From UBA6168 sp964573725 (GTDB lineage Bacteria; Bacteroidota; Bacteroidia; Chitinophagales; Saprospiraceae): a DNA stretch of 55,178 bases. How positions within the stretch are numbered: the first letter of the stretch is position 1; the number at the start of each line of letters is the position of its first letter. The stretch covers positions 1-55,178 of the forward strand of contig CAZNLJ010000033.1 of NCBI GenBank assembly GCA_964573725.1. Reading direction: 5' to 3'. The notes beneath the pieces were generated by a model. That model ran no database searches and was not told the origin of the DNA. It saw nothing but the letters and a program-made list of their open reading frames with translations. Shown here piece by piece: positions 27,114-37,551 of the stretch. The position numbers were made by a program, and so were the translations under genes.

Positions 27114-28166
27114 GCGCCACCAGGATGCCAGCAGGGATCCGGAGATGTTCATCCAGGGCCCGAATACCGCCGCCGGCAGCCCCAAGGTCGCGAGGCGGCC
27201 CATCTCCAGGGCGATACCGGACGCCAGCCCCGAATTCTGCATCCCCACCTCGATCGCCACCGTCCGGCAATCCCGTTCCGACAAACCCAGCCCGCGCGAC
27301 AGGCCGTACCCCAAGGCATAGCCCGAGAGGTTGTGCACCACCGCCGCCAAGACCAACCACCCGCCGATGTGCAGGAGCTGCTCCCGGCCGGCCGCCGTGA
27401 TTATGGCCAGGATGAAGGCGATGCCCACCATGGACACCACCGGCATGACCCGTTGCAAGCCCTCCGCTTTCCCGCGAAACAAGGCATGGACCGACACACC
27501 GCCCAGCACCGGGAGTATGACCATCCGGACTATCCCGCCCATCATCTCCCAGGTGTCGATGGGTACCAATTCGCCCGCCAACCCTTTCATCAACCAAGGG
27601 GTGGTCAAGGGCGCCAACAAGGTGATGACCGCCGTCAGGGTCACGGACAAGGCGACGTTCGCCTTCGCCAGGTAGGAAATGACGTTCGAAGCCACCCCGC
27701 TCGGACTACAGCCGACCAGGATGATGCCCGCCGCCAATTCCGGCGACAAACCCGACAAACGGGCCAGCAGCCAGGCCAGGCCGGGCATGACCAGCAGCTG
27801 GCTCAGCACGCCCACCCCCACGGCCGCCGGCATCCGAAATACACCCGCGAAATCCCGCCCGCGCAGGGTTGTCCCCATCCCGAACATGATGACCTGCAAC
27901 AAGGGAACAATCCAGCTCCGGAATGAATACCCCCCCACCCCCTCGTACAAGGCGGGAAAGAAGAAAGCGGACAATACCGCCCCCGCAATCACCACCGTGA
28001 AGACGAAGCGCCGAAGGACCGCATGCAAGCGGAACCCGACCGCCAACAGGCCGATGCCCGCCAGCACCGCTGTCTTCGCCGCAGGAACCTGGCCTGCGCC
28101 GTAGACAGGCAGGGCCAGGGCCAAGGCTCCCGCCGCCGCATACATCCATACCTTGCTGTTTTCCAT
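27093..28166 (-). CDS. Bile acid:sodium symporter family (BASS) transporter
   Basis: A 357-residue inner-membrane protein with about ten hydrophobic helices. BASS signatures are the cation-site region LVGCSPSGVASNVISYLAKANVALSVTLTAV (about residues 128-158) and the late IEVGMQNSGLASGIAL (about 304-319), the crossover helices of this fold. Family members take up organic anions with sodium; the substrate here is not predictable. The ATG at 28166 gives a normal-length protein, and a longer frame to 28325 adds a basic, non-conserved extension. It is divergent from trkH. Confidence 0.88.
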   Translation of the reverse strand: MENSKVWMYAAAGALALALPVYGAGQVPAAKTAVLAGIGLLAVGFRLHAVLRRFVFTVVIAGAVLSAFFFPALYEGVGGYSFRSWIVPLLQVIMFGMGTTLRGRDFAGVFRMPAAVGVGVLSQLLVMPGLAWLLARLSGLSPELAAGIILVGCSPSGVASNVISYLAKANVALSVTLTAVITLLAPLTTPWLMKGLAGELVPIDTWEMMGGIVRMVILPVLGGVSVHALFRGKAEGLQRVMPVVSMVGIAFILAIITAAGREQLLHIGGWLVLAAVVHNLSGYALGYGLSRGLGLSERDCRTVAIEVGMQNSGLASGIALEMGRLATLGLPAAVFGPWMNISGSLLASWWRNREPVR

Positions 28167-28324
28167 ATCCGCCGGATTTTCGCGGGGGACAGGCTTTTGC
28201 GGCGACCGCCGGAATAAAACCGCCTCCCTTCGGATTGAATTTTTAAGACGCAATTTTGCGAAATATGCACTCCCCTTCCTAAGGACCCGGTAATTTAGCC
28301 GTAATTTTCTTACCCGGCCGCCCA

Positions 28325-30085
28325 ATGTATTACTTCAAAAGACAAGAAAGGATCGGCAAGTTGGAAGTTGCGTCCATCCTGGCATCCGTCCTCGGACTGG
28401 TTGCGGTGCTGGGTGACCTGGGCCGGCTGATGCCGGCCGGGGCATCGCTCTATGCGCATGTCCTGACGGGCTGCCTGGTCACGCTATTCATCCTGCCATT
28501 GCTGCGATTCCGGCTCGAACGGCCGGAATCCGCAGGTCCCTGGCAGCTGCTCCGACGATTGGCGGAAGGCATCCCGGCTATCGGGGCCGTACTGGCCTAT
28601 TGGAAGTGGACGGACTCCGGCACCGGCACCGATGGGCGGGAATGGCTCCAACTGGGGCTCTCCGTCTTTTTCCTGATCAACCTGTCGCGGAATCACATCT
28701 TGCTGCACCGCCTGCGGACCAATCCCGCCCTGTTGTTCCTGTTCAGCTTTCTGGCCCTGATCCTTTTCGGGACGGCGTTCCTCCTGCTGCCCGTCTGCAC
28801 CGAAGGGGGGCTGTCTTTCACGGATGCCGTCTTCACGAGCACCAGTGCCGTTTGTGTCACCGGACTCACCGTCGTGGATACCGGTACCCATTTCACCCGT
28901 TTCGGCCAGTCCGTGCTACTGGTCCTGATTTCGCTGGGCGGCCTCGGCATCATGACTTTCACCAGTTTCTTCGGCCTCCTGTTCCGGGAGGACAGTTCCT
29001 TCCGGCAACTTTCGGTCTATCGGGACATCCTGGGGGCCGAAAACATGAAGAACGCCGTCGGAACGGTCCGCCGGATTGTCGGCCTGACGCTTTTCGTCGA
29101 AGGCTTGGGGGCGGCCTGCCTGTTCGGTGCCCTCCCGGGCGATGCGTTCGCCGATTGGCGGGAAAGGGCCTACTTCGCCTTGTTCCATGCGGTTTCCGCT
29201 TTCAACAACGCCGGATTCTCGCTTCCTTCCCAAGGCATGTACGATGCGGGGCTGCGGTTCAACTATCCTTTCCTGGGTATCATCACCGCCATTGTCATAT
29301 TGGGCGGACTCGGCTTCGCCATCACCCACAACCTGATCCATACGGGCAAACAATGGCTGACGGACCGGTACCGGCAGGTGGTCTACGGCCGACCGTTCAA
29401 ATACCGGCGGATGGCCGACCTGAATACCCGGCTCGTCCTGATCACAACGTCGGTCCTGCTGGTGGCCGGAACCCTGTTTTTCTACGGGACGGAATCCGCC
29501 GCCGCGCTACAGGAACACCGGGGTGCCGGGCGATGGGTGGCCGCGCTGTTCTGCAGCATGACCCCGCGGACGGCCGGATTCAACAACATCGACATGGCGC
29601 TCTTGTCAAAGGAGGGTATCCTGCTTACCCTGCTGCTGATGTGGATCGGTGCCTCGCCGGGATCCACCGGCGGCGGTATCAAGACCAGTACCGTGGCCGT
29701 GGCCGCCATGGCGGTCTACCATTATGCCCGGGGGCGGGAGCACATGGAGTTCGCCAAACGGGAAATCGCCCAGGACTCCGTCCTGCGGGCCTTCGTCATC
29801 ATCATCATGTCGCTGGTGTTCATCGGCCTGGCATCGTTCACGGTGACCTGGTTCGACCCGGGGCACAGCCTGGAACAGATTGTCTTCGAATGCGTCTCCG
29901 CCTTTTCGACGGCAGGACTTTCGCTCGGCATCACCTCCTCGTTGAGCGATGCCAGCAAGGGCGTCCTGATCCTGGCCATGCTGTTCGGCCGGGTGGGCGT
30001 CTTCACCCTGTTGCTCGGACTGGTCCGACGGGCCCCGCATGCCAAGACCCATCGTTTCCCGGTCGAGCGGGTCCTCATCACCTGA
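28325..30085 (+). CDS. TrkH/KtrB-type potassium uptake channel
   Basis: A 586-residue inner-membrane potassium translocation subunit. All four pore-loop repeats are visible: TSTSAVCVTGLT, AVSAFNNAGFS, CSMTPRTAGFN and CVSAFSTAGLS, each with the central Gly of the K+ filter. The N-terminal ~130 residues add extra helices not required for the pore. It is followed by the regulatory RCK-type subunit gene (71-base gap), so the pair forms a Ktr/Trk system controlled by nucleotide binding. Confidence 0.93.
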   Translation: MYYFKRQERIGKLEVASILASVLGLVAVLGDLGRLMPAGASLYAHVLTGCLVTLFILPLLRFRLERPESAGPWQLLRRLAEGIPAIGAVLAYWKWTDSGTGTDGREWLQLGLSVFFLINLSRNHILLHRLRTNPALLFLFSFLALILFGTAFLLLPVCTEGGLSFTDAVFTSTSAVCVTGLTVVDTGTHFTRFGQSVLLVLISLGGLGIMTFTSFFGLLFREDSSFRQLSVYRDILGAENMKNAVGTVRRIVGLTLFVEGLGAACLFGALPGDAFADWRERAYFALFHAVSAFNNAGFSLPSQGMYDAGLRFNYPFLGIITAIVILGGLGFAITHNLIHTGKQWLTDRYRQVVYGRPFKYRRMADLNTRLVLITTSVLLVAGTLFFYGTESAAALQEHRGAGRWVAALFCSMTPRTAGFNNIDMALLSKEGILLTLLLMWIGASPGSTGGGIKTSTVAVAAMAVYHYARGREHMEFAKREIAQDSVLRAFVIIIMSLVFIGLASFTVTWFDPGHSLEQIVFECVSAFSTAGLSLGITSSLSDASKGVLILAMLFGRVGVFTLLLGLVRRAPHAKTHRFPVERVLIT

Positions 30086-30156
30086 ACGGTACCCGCCCCG
30101 CACCGGCGGCAAGGGCAGATGACCGGACAAACCTATCACCAACCACCGCTTTCAGT

Positions 30157-30840
30157 ATGAAATTCATCATCATCGGCTTGGGTAATTTCGGGGCCTCGCT
30201 CGGCCTCGAACTTGCGGACATGGGCCACGAGGTCCTCGGTGTGGACCGAAACATGGAAAAAGTGGAACTCCTCAAGCACCGCCTGCCCGAAGTGCAATGC
30301 CTCGATGCCAGCCATAAGATGGCCTACGCCAACCTGCCGATCGACAAGGTGGATGTCGTCATCGTCACCATCGGGGAGGATGAGGGCAGCTCCATCCTGA
30401 CCACGGCCCTGGTCATGAAGGAAAAACCCAAACGGCTGATCGGCCGGTCGATATCCGACCTGCAGAACGAGGTGCTGAAAGCGATGGGGGTCCAGGAGAT
30501 CATCCATCCGGAACAGGAGGCGGCGAAACACCTGGCCCAAACCCTGTCCAACAAATCCGTGATCAATTCCTTCGAGATTTCCGACGACTACGCAATCTAT
30601 GAGATCAAGGTGCCGGCCCATCTGGTGGGCAAGACCATCGGGGAGGTGGATTTCCGGAACCGCTATGATATCAACATCGTGACCATCATCCGGAATGTCG
30701 CCGTGGAGAACATCCTGGGTGTCGTGCGGGAAAAGAAGGAATCCATCGGCATCGTGAAACCGGGCGAGCTCCTGTACAAGGATGACATCCTGGCGGTGTT
30801 CTGCAACCGGCGGAGCCTGGAGCAGCTGCAGGAGGCGTAG
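30157..30840 (+). CDS. TrkA/KtrA-type potassium uptake regulatory subunit
   Basis: A 227-residue cytosolic RCK protein. RCK_N has the Rossmann motif IIGLGNFGASLGLELADMGHEVLGVD (about 4-29). RCK_C follows (about 140-222, with AHLVGKTIGEVDFR and PGELLYKDDILAVF). It binds the channel encoded just upstream and gates it in response to ATP/ADP or NAD(H), as known for KtrA/TrkA. The ATG at 30157 begins exactly at the Rossmann strand. Confidence 0.93.
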   Translation: MKFIIIGLGNFGASLGLELADMGHEVLGVDRNMEKVELLKHRLPEVQCLDASHKMAYANLPIDKVDVVIVTIGEDEGSSILTTALVMKEKPKRLIGRSISDLQNEVLKAMGVQEIIHPEQEAAKHLAQTLSNKSVINSFEISDDYAIYEIKVPAHLVGKTIGEVDFRNRYDINIVTIIRNVAVENILGVVREKKESIGIVKPGELLYKDDILAVFCNRRSLEQLQEA

Positions 30841-30843
30841 GGG

Positions 30844-33800
30844 CTAACGCAGCGGCCGCGACAGGGCGAAGCGCAGGACGGTGTCGTTGTTGCGGGCGAC
30901 CAGCCACTGGAATCCCCCTTCCCGGGTCCGGATGGACCGGAGGTCCCGGATTTCCCCGGGTACATACCAGCTGTGTTCCTGCCGGGGGACGGCCCGGAAA
31001 CGGCCGTTCCCTTCTCCCAGCAGGACGGTGCCGGCGCCGGCATCCTGCCGGCCGAGGGACGGCTGGACGGCATGGAGGTTTCCCCCCAGCAGCAGGTCGG
31101 TGAAACCGTCGGCGTCGACATCCGCCGGAAGGATGGCGAAGACCGGGGACACCTGGGCCTCCGGCGGCAGGGGAACCGCCCGGAACCCTTCTTCCCCGCG
31201 GTTCTCAAAATAGGTGCTGGCCAAGGTTTCCGCATCCAGGCGGCGGGCGGCCCGCAAGGTCTCCGCACGGAAGACTTCCCCGAAGGTGCTTTCCGCAAAA
31301 TCCGCATACCGGCCGAAACGTTTGCGCAGGTCCGGCAACTGACCGACCAGCTCGTCCCGCGAAGCGAAGGGATAGCGCTGTCCCTGGCGGACATAGGTCA
31401 GCAGGGGATCGGTCGCACCGTTGCCGTCGATATCCCCGACGAACAGGGACAGGGGATTTTCCGAGGTGGCGGTCCACTGGCTGTTCCGGCCGAAATTGCC
31501 GCCGACCAGGTCGAGGTCGCCGTCGCCGTCGGCATCGAAGGCGACCAAGGTGTTCCACAAACCGGCACTACCCGGCACGACGGTCGGGGGTGCCGGTACT
31601 GCCGGCGTCCAACTGGTCAGCGGCATCCATTCCCCGGCGACCACCAATTGCCCGGTACCGGGCAGCCAAACGGCCGCGGTCACCATCCCTGCCGTATCCA
31701 GCCCCGGGCATCGCTCCGCGGTACGGTCCGAAAAACGGCCGGTGCCGTCGTTGTACAACAGGTAGCTGCGCGGCGGGAGGCCGTAACTGCCGGGAATGGA
31801 GCGGCCGCCGATGAAGAGGTCCGTAAATCCGTCTGCGTCCATGTCCGCGGCGATGACACAGCCGGCTTGGGAGGAGGGCCAGGCGTTCACCGTATCGGGG
31901 AACATCCCTCCGGTGCCGTCGTTGCGGAACAGCCGGTGGCGAAGCTGTTCGGCACCCGGCCGGTATTCCCCGCCGCCGCTGGCGACGAACAGGTCCAGGT
32001 CGCCGTCCGCATCGACGTCGAGGAAGGTGGCCGCCACCTCCTCGACCAGGAAGTCCGCAGCGAAGGGATCCGAGACGGGGCGCCAGGAATCGCCGGACGC
32101 GGACAGCCATAGTTCGCCGGCCTGCGCCTTGGCGCCACAACGGTAAAAGTCGTCCGTGCCGTCGCCGTTGACATCCCCGACGGCCAGGCGGGGGCCCTGG
32201 GTGCTGAGCAGGTAAGGCAGCAAGGGTTCGATGTTGAAATCGACGAACCGGTTCTCCCGATGGGTCGGTCCGGGACCGGCAAAGGGGCGGGCGGAAAACC
32301 AGCCCGACGGCGCTACCGGGTCGGGACGGTCATCGTCCGCCGGGATTGCACCGGCCTCCGATTGGCGGAGGGTCAGGGTCCGGTCCGCCGGGATCCCTTC
32401 CAGCACCTGGGTCCGCCCGTCGGGCCACTCCACGCGGAGGCGGGAAACGGTGGCGGCGGTATCCAGTCCGAAGACCAGGGTCGGATCCATGGCGGAGAGC
32501 CAGCCCCTCGTCGGGAACAGCTCCTGGAGTTGGGTACCGGCCGGGGTCGAGACCCAGACCTTGGCACCGATGCCGGCGGTATTGCCGCCCGAGCCTTGGA
32601 GGTGGAGGCGCAGGAAGTGTCGGCCGGTCCGTTGGACGGTCTCGTTGCGGAGGACCGATGCGGGTGCGTTGAGGTTGTTGACCACCAGGTCCAGGTCTCC
32701 GTCGCCGTCCAGGTCCGCCCAGGCGCTGCCATGGGCGTAACCGGCCCGGCCGAGGCCCCAGGCCTGGCTGACATCCTCGAACTGCGGCAGATTTCCGCTC
32801 GCATCGCAGCGGTTCCGGAACGCGTAGTTGCCCACCGCCCCCGGAGGCATCATGCCGGCGAGGTCCCGGTCGGTGGCGTTCCGCTGCACTTCCTCCGCGG
32901 AAGCGTAGCGCAGGTAATCCAGGTCGTTGGGGCGACGGAAGATCCCGTTGCTCACGAAGATATCCTTCCAGCCGTCGTTGTCGAAATCCGCCAGCAAGGC
33001 ACCCCAGCTCCAGTCCGTGGTCGCGACGCCGGCCAGGGCGGCCACCTCCGCGAATCGGGGTACGGCAGGCCCGACGGAATCCGCCGGCAATTGGCCGTCG
33101 GCTATTTGCAAACAGTTGCGGGGGTACTGGTAATGATAGCCGTAGCCCCGTTTCATCTGGTCGAGGTTGTAATGGTCTGCACCGGCACTGGCCTTGAGGA
33201 CCTGCTCGTCGGCCGGCTGCATATCGAGGCTCATGATATCCGGCCAACCGTCGTTGTTGAGGTCCGCCGCATCCACGCCCATGCTGAAGGTGCTGGTATG
33301 GCCGGTGGCGCGGACGATTTCCTCCCGGAAGACAGGCCCCTCCGCAAGCCCCTGCCGGCCGGCGTGGAGATAGAGGTAGTCGTGTTCGTGGAAATCGTTG
33401 GTGAGGTAGAGGTCCGGCCAGCCGTCCTGGTTGACATCCGACACGACCAGGCCCAGGCCGTAGCCCATCGGTCCTCCGAAGATACCCGCTTTCTCACTGA
33501 CGTCGGTGAACCGACCCCCGTCGTTGCGGAAGAGGATATCCCGGGCCAGGGAGTCGCGGGTGGTACGTGCTTCGCCACGGGCATAACTTTCGGCGGAATG
33601 GACGGAATGGCACACCAGGAAAAGGTCCAGGTCGCCGTCGCGGTCGTAATCGAGGAAAGCGGCCTGTTGGGCGAAGCCTTTGAAGTCGAGCCCATAGGCC
33701 GGGGCCTGTTCGGAGAAGGAGGGTATTCCGCCGGGCTCGGAGGTTCCTTGGTTGATATACAGGCGGTTGCGGCCGTTGATACTTTTGTAGAATCCGACTT

Positions 33801-34215
33801 CGCAGACATAGATATCCAGCCAGCCGTCGCCATTGACATCCGCCAGGGTCACCCCGGTTTTCCAGCGGCGGTTTTCGGACGGCACGGGAGCCAGCCCGGC
33901 GGCGGTGGTGACGTCGCGGAACCGGAAGTCGCCCTCGTTCAGGAAGAGCCGGTCGGCCCCCTGGTTGGCGGTGAAGAACAGGTCGGGCAGCCCGTCGTTG
34001 TTGAGGTCGCCGGCACCCACACCGGCACCGTTGTAGAAATAGAGGTACTTGATGATGTTCAGTTGGTCGGTTTCCTCCAGCTGGTTGGTGAAATGCACAC
34101 CGGTGCGTTCGGCCGGCAGGTCCGTGAACAGCGGATTCCCCGCTTGGCGGCAAGCGGGGACCAGCAGGCAGGAGAGCGCCAGGAGAAAAGCGGGACGAAG
34201 TCGTTGGCTGCGCAT
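30844..34215 (-). CDS. VCBS/CRTAC-type lipoprotein with ASPIC-UnbV domain
   Basis: A 1123-residue lipoprotein: MRSQRLRPAFLLALSCLLVPAC with the lipobox Cys at 22. It carries many FG-GAP/VCBS loops (DLNNDGLPDLFF, DVNGDGWLDIYV, DYDRDGDLDLFL, DVNQDGWPDLYL and so on). An ASPIC/UnbV domain sits at about residues 525-612 (RHFLRLHLQGSGGNTAGIGAKVW ... VEWPDGRTQVL), followed by a second propeller-like half. Probably outer-membrane attached and surface-exposed, binding calcium and an unknown ligand. It begins 36 bases after the stop of the helical-repeat protein gene upstream on the same strand, so the two likely form an operon. Confidence 0.88.
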   Translation of the reverse strand: MRSQRLRPAFLLALSCLLVPACRQAGNPLFTDLPAERTGVHFTNQLEETDQLNIIKYLYFYNGAGVGAGDLNNDGLPDLFFTANQGADRLFLNEGDFRFRDVTTAAGLAPVPSENRRWKTGVTLADVNGDGWLDIYVCEVGFYKSINGRNRLYINQGTSEPGGIPSFSEQAPAYGLDFKGFAQQAAFLDYDRDGDLDLFLVCHSVHSAESYARGEARTTRDSLARDILFRNDGGRFTDVSEKAGIFGGPMGYGLGLVVSDVNQDGWPDLYLTNDFHEHDYLYLHAGRQGLAEGPVFREEIVRATGHTSTFSMGVDAADLNNDGWPDIMSLDMQPADEQVLKASAGADHYNLDQMKRGYGYHYQYPRNCLQIADGQLPADSVGPAVPRFAEVAALAGVATTDWSWGALLADFDNDGWKDIFVSNGIFRRPNDLDYLRYASAEEVQRNATDRDLAGMMPPGAVGNYAFRNRCDASGNLPQFEDVSQAWGLGRAGYAHGSAWADLDGDGDLDLVVNNLNAPASVLRNETVQRTGRHFLRLHLQGSGGNTAGIGAKVWVSTPAGTQLQELFPTRGWLSAMDPTLVFGLDTAATVSRLRVEWPDGRTQVLEGIPADRTLTLRQSEAGAIPADDDRPDPVAPSGWFSARPFAGPGPTHRENRFVDFNIEPLLPYLLSTQGPRLAVGDVNGDGTDDFYRCGAKAQAGELWLSASGDSWRPVSDPFAADFLVEEVAATFLDVDADGDLDLFVASGGGEYRPGAEQLRHRLFRNDGTGGMFPDTVNAWPSSQAGCVIAADMDADGFTDLFIGGRSIPGSYGLPPRSYLLYNDGTGRFSDRTAERCPGLDTAGMVTAAVWLPGTGQLVVAGEWMPLTSWTPAVPAPPTVVPGSAGLWNTLVAFDADGDGDLDLVGGNFGRNSQWTATSENPLSLFVGDIDGNGATDPLLTYVRQGQRYPFASRDELVGQLPDLRKRFGRYADFAESTFGEVFRAETLRAARRLDAETLASTYFENRGEEGFRAVPLPPEAQVSPVFAILPADVDADGFTDLLLGGNLHAVQPSLGRQDAGAGTVLLGEGNGRFRAVPRQEHSWYVPGEIRDLRSIRTREGGFQWLVARNNDTVLRFALSRPLR

Positions 34216-34250
34216 GGATGAAGGTTTCGGTCGGCCGGGCGACCGTTGGT

Positions 34251-35795
34251 TCAACGGTTGGCGAAGCGTTGGCTGATCACATCCGCCACGGTCTTGCCCT
34301 CGATTTTACTTTCCAGCCAGGAGATGATGTCCAGGTACAGGAAAGCGCGCCGTTCGTTGGGCAACTCCCGCAATTTTTCCAATCTCGCTTTCAACTGGAT
34401 GAATGCACGCCGGAGTTCCCGCGGGCTGGTGCGGATTTCCCGCCGCAGGAAAGTGAGGATTTCCCGCTGGACGAGGTTGAGGTCCTCCATTTTACCCAGG
34501 AAGCGGTACACCGATTTGACCAGGTATTCCAGCAAACCATAATTGCCCAGCTCGAAGTGGGCGATCAGGTACAGGATGCGGGCGTAGCATTGGATATCGC
34601 TCAACAAGCTCCCTGCCCGGTAATTGATGATGTCGTTCAGGTAATCGATGGCCCGGCTGTTGTCTCCGCTGCCGAAGTAAAGGCAGGCGATCTTGTAGTA
34701 GAAGACCAGCTTGCGGTGGGCATCCAGGAAATCGCCGTACCGGTCGAGTTTTTCCATCAGTTCCGGCACGAGGTACAACCCTTCCCGAAAAGAACCTTCG
34801 AGATAATGCTTGTTGATCTTGGCGGTATAGAGGAAGGTGAAGGCCTGGATCTCGAGGTTGGTATCGAAATGGTCGGCGGTACGGGCGATGAAGCGCTCCA
34901 GTTCCCGGAGCACCAGGCAATAACGGTCGTGCCGGGCCATGTAGAACAGGGCGGTCAGCAGGCTGTGGAGGCCGCGCAGGTACAGTTCCGGGTCCGCTTC
35001 CTTCATCGCCGGGTGCTCCTCGAAGAGGTCCACCCAGCGCTGGGTGTATCGGAAATGGAGGGGGAATTGTTGGAGGATGTAGTAGTACCAGACATGGCAT
35101 TGGCAGAAGTGGACCTTTTCGTAGAAGGACAAAGCGTCGTAATCCAACGGCGGGAAGGTGCTGTTGAAATACTCCGTCACGAACAAGGTCTCCTGCTCGG
35201 TCTTGACATGTCCGGTCTTGACATAAATGCTGAATAGCTTCAGCGCCAGGTTGGACAGGTCGGTGATATTGGCCACCACCCGCATGCATTGCGCGGAGGC
35301 GGCGCTCAGTTCGTCGATCCGGCTTTCGGTCAGGTGGGTGATGTGCCGGTGCTCGATCATTTTCTCGAACTCGATGATTTCCAGCCGGAGCAGGTCCTGG
35401 TGGGTATGGGCGGCGATGGCCTTGATACGGTCCAGGATTTTCTGGCTTTGCTGGAAATGACCCTTGTTGTAGAGGACGCGGGCGAAGTCGATTTCCTCCC
35501 GCACCGCCACGTCGCTGTTGCGGGAGATATGCAGCAGCCGCAGGCTGGTGAGGACCTGCCGGTACAGGTGGCGTTTCATATTGGAAAGCTGGCTGCGTTT
35601 CAGGGCGGTGACCTTTTGGAAGATTCCCTCCTCGTCGTATTCCTGTTGTTTGTCCAGGACGTCGAACAACTGGACAAACAGCGCCGCATCCCCGGCACCG
35701 CCGGAGCGGTTGACATACAACTTGAAGGACCGCTTCTCCGCTTTGGTCATCGATTTGATCAGCCGGAACAAGTGGTCGGTCGTCGTGCTGGCCAT
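34251..35795 (-). CDS. All-helical TPR-like protein of unknown function
   Basis: A 514-residue cytosolic-looking protein with no signal or membrane helix. It is helix-rich, with repeated A/B helix patterns (for example ARVLYNKGHFQQSQKILDRIKAIAA, YFGSGDNSRAIDYLNDII) typical of TPR or related solenoids. The N-terminal 60 residues start LFRLIKSMTKAEKRSFKLYV. I recall such proteins as conserved in Bacteroidota without a known function. It is probably co-transcribed with the downstream VCBS lipoprotein, which hints at a link that cannot be read from sequence. Confidence 0.7.
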   Translation of the reverse strand: MASTTTDHLFRLIKSMTKAEKRSFKLYVNRSGGAGDAALFVQLFDVLDKQQEYDEEGIFQKVTALKRSQLSNMKRHLYRQVLTSLRLLHISRNSDVAVREEIDFARVLYNKGHFQQSQKILDRIKAIAAHTHQDLLRLEIIEFEKMIEHRHITHLTESRIDELSAASAQCMRVVANITDLSNLALKLFSIYVKTGHVKTEQETLFVTEYFNSTFPPLDYDALSFYEKVHFCQCHVWYYYILQQFPLHFRYTQRWVDLFEEHPAMKEADPELYLRGLHSLLTALFYMARHDRYCLVLRELERFIARTADHFDTNLEIQAFTFLYTAKINKHYLEGSFREGLYLVPELMEKLDRYGDFLDAHRKLVFYYKIACLYFGSGDNSRAIDYLNDIINYRAGSLLSDIQCYARILYLIAHFELGNYGLLEYLVKSVYRFLGKMEDLNLVQREILTFLRREIRTSPRELRRAFIQLKARLEKLRELPNERRAFLYLDIISWLESKIEGKTVADVISQRFANR

Positions 35796-36080
35796 CGTAG
35801 TTGTTGTTTGTTTAAAACATTATCCGTCAGCATTTTGAAATATTTTTTTTCACGGCTGACAGACGTAAAGCCACACAGTTTTGTCGCCGGGTCGAAGCCC
35901 GCAAGTAGTAGATTTGGTTCTTGTTGCCGCGCCGGAATCCGGATTTCGGAAATGCCGGGGAAACACGAAATTGAGGGATTTTTCCCACAGCCCCTACAAA
36001 ATGCGGCAATGTTTTCAAAGAATCGGCAGCCGGTCGGGTAAGCCGGCCACCGAACGGAAACAACCATGGAACGAACCTAC

Positions 36081-37484
36081 ATGAGCGCTACACCACCGAA
36101 GACGCTTTTCGACAAGATCTGGACCGCCCACGTCGTCGAAAGCCAGGAAGGATATCCAGACCTGTTGTATATAGACCGTCATTTCATCCACGAAGTCACT
36201 TCCCCGCAGGCGTTCGACGGCCTCCGCCGCCGGGGTTTGCCGGTCTACCGGACGGATCGGACGGTCGCCACGGCCGACCACAACGTGCCGACGCTCAACC
36301 AACACCTGCCCATCTCCGACCGGCTCTCCGCCTTCCAGGTGGCCCGCCTGGAGGAAAACTGCCGCGATTTCGGGGTGACGCTGTACGGACTCGGCCATGA
36401 AAAGCAGGGCATCGTGCATGTCATCGGCCCGGAACTGGGCATCACCCAACCGGGCATGACGATTGTCTGCGGCGACAGCCACACCTCCACCCACGGCGCT
36501 TTCGGTACCATCGCCTTCGGGATCGGCACCAGCCAGGTGGAGCAGGTCCTGGCCACCCAATGCCTCCTGCAGTACAAGCCGAAGACCATGCGCATCGCCG
36601 TGGAGGGAACCCTTTCGCCGGGGGTCACCGCCAAGGATATCATCCTGTACATCATCTCCAGGCTCTCGGCCGCCGGTGGTACCGGCTATTTCGTGGAATA
36701 TGCCGGCAGTGCCATCCGGTCGCTCAGCATGGAGGCCCGGATGACCATCTGCAACATGAGCATCGAAATGGGTGCCCGCGGCGGACTGATCGCACCGGAT
36801 GAGACGACCTTCGCCTATGTCAAGGGCCGGGAATATGCGCCTACAGGGTCGGATTGGGACGCCGCCCTGGCCCGCTGGCGCCAATTGCCCAGCGACCCGG
36901 GTGCTACCTACGATGCGGAAGTCGTGTTCGATGCCGCCGATATCGAACCCATGATCACCTACGGGACCAATCCCGGCATGGGGGTCGGCATCACCCGCCC
37001 CATTCCGGCGGTGGCCGCCCGCTCGAACGCCGCCGAAATGTCCAAGGCGCTCGCCTACATGGGCCTGGAAGCCGAACAGCCGCTGCTCGGCAAGCAGGTC
37101 GATTATGTCTTCATCGGATCCTGCACCAATTCGCGCATAGAGGACCTCCGGCAGGTGGCCGATTTCGTGCGCGGCAAACGGAAAGCACCCGATGTCAACG
37201 TCTGGATTGTCCCGGGTTCCCGCCAGGTGGCGGCCCAGGCGGTAGCGGAAGGACTGGACGAGGTCTTCCGCGAAGCGGGCTTCGAACTGCGCCAGCCTGG
37301 TTGCTCCGCCTGCCTGGGGATGAACGAGGATAAGGTCCCGCAGGGAAAATACTGTGTATCGACCTCCAACCGAAACTTCGAAGGACGCCAGGGACCCGGC
37401 GCCCGCACGTTCCTGGCCAGTCCCCTCACGGCGGCGGCCGCCGCCGTCACCGGCCGGATCGTGGATGTCCGCGAATACCTGTAA
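36081..37484 (+). CDS. leuC: 3-isopropylmalate dehydratase large subunit
   Basis: Isomerises 2- to 3-isopropylmalate together with LeuD in leucine synthesis. Family motifs: KTLFDKIWTAHVV at the start, DHNVPT, GDSHTSTHGAFG, and the 4Fe-4S cysteines in GSCTNSRIEDLR and CSACLGMNEDK. Length (467 residues from this ATG) is normal. An in-frame ATG at 36066 would add five residues and is not excluded. First gene of the leuCDBA operon. Confidence 0.95.
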   Translation: MSATPPKTLFDKIWTAHVVESQEGYPDLLYIDRHFIHEVTSPQAFDGLRRRGLPVYRTDRTVATADHNVPTLNQHLPISDRLSAFQVARLEENCRDFGVTLYGLGHEKQGIVHVIGPELGITQPGMTIVCGDSHTSTHGAFGTIAFGIGTSQVEQVLATQCLLQYKPKTMRIAVEGTLSPGVTAKDIILYIISRLSAAGGTGYFVEYAGSAIRSLSMEARMTICNMSIEMGARGGLIAPDETTFAYVKGREYAPTGSDWDAALARWRQLPSDPGATYDAEVVFDAADIEPMITYGTNPGMGVGITRPIPAVAARSNAAEMSKALAYMGLEAEQPLLGKQVDYVFIGSCTNSRIEDLRQVADFVRGKRKAPDVNVWIVPGSRQVAAQAVAEGLDEVFREAGFELRQPGCSACLGMNEDKVPQGKYCVSTSNRNFEGRQGPGARTFLASPLTAAAAAVTGRIVDVREYL

Positions 37485-37551
37485 CCCGGCCCGACGGGCC
37501 ACCGCGCGGACGGCCCGTCGCCCGACCAAACGTCAACTGACCTGCGAGCGT

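Noticed and set aside
35796..36065. Leader or attenuator upstream of leuC
   Set aside because: No leucine-rich leader peptide or paired terminator structure could be found. There is only a long T run and a weak GTCAGC/GCTGAC stem at about 35827-35861.
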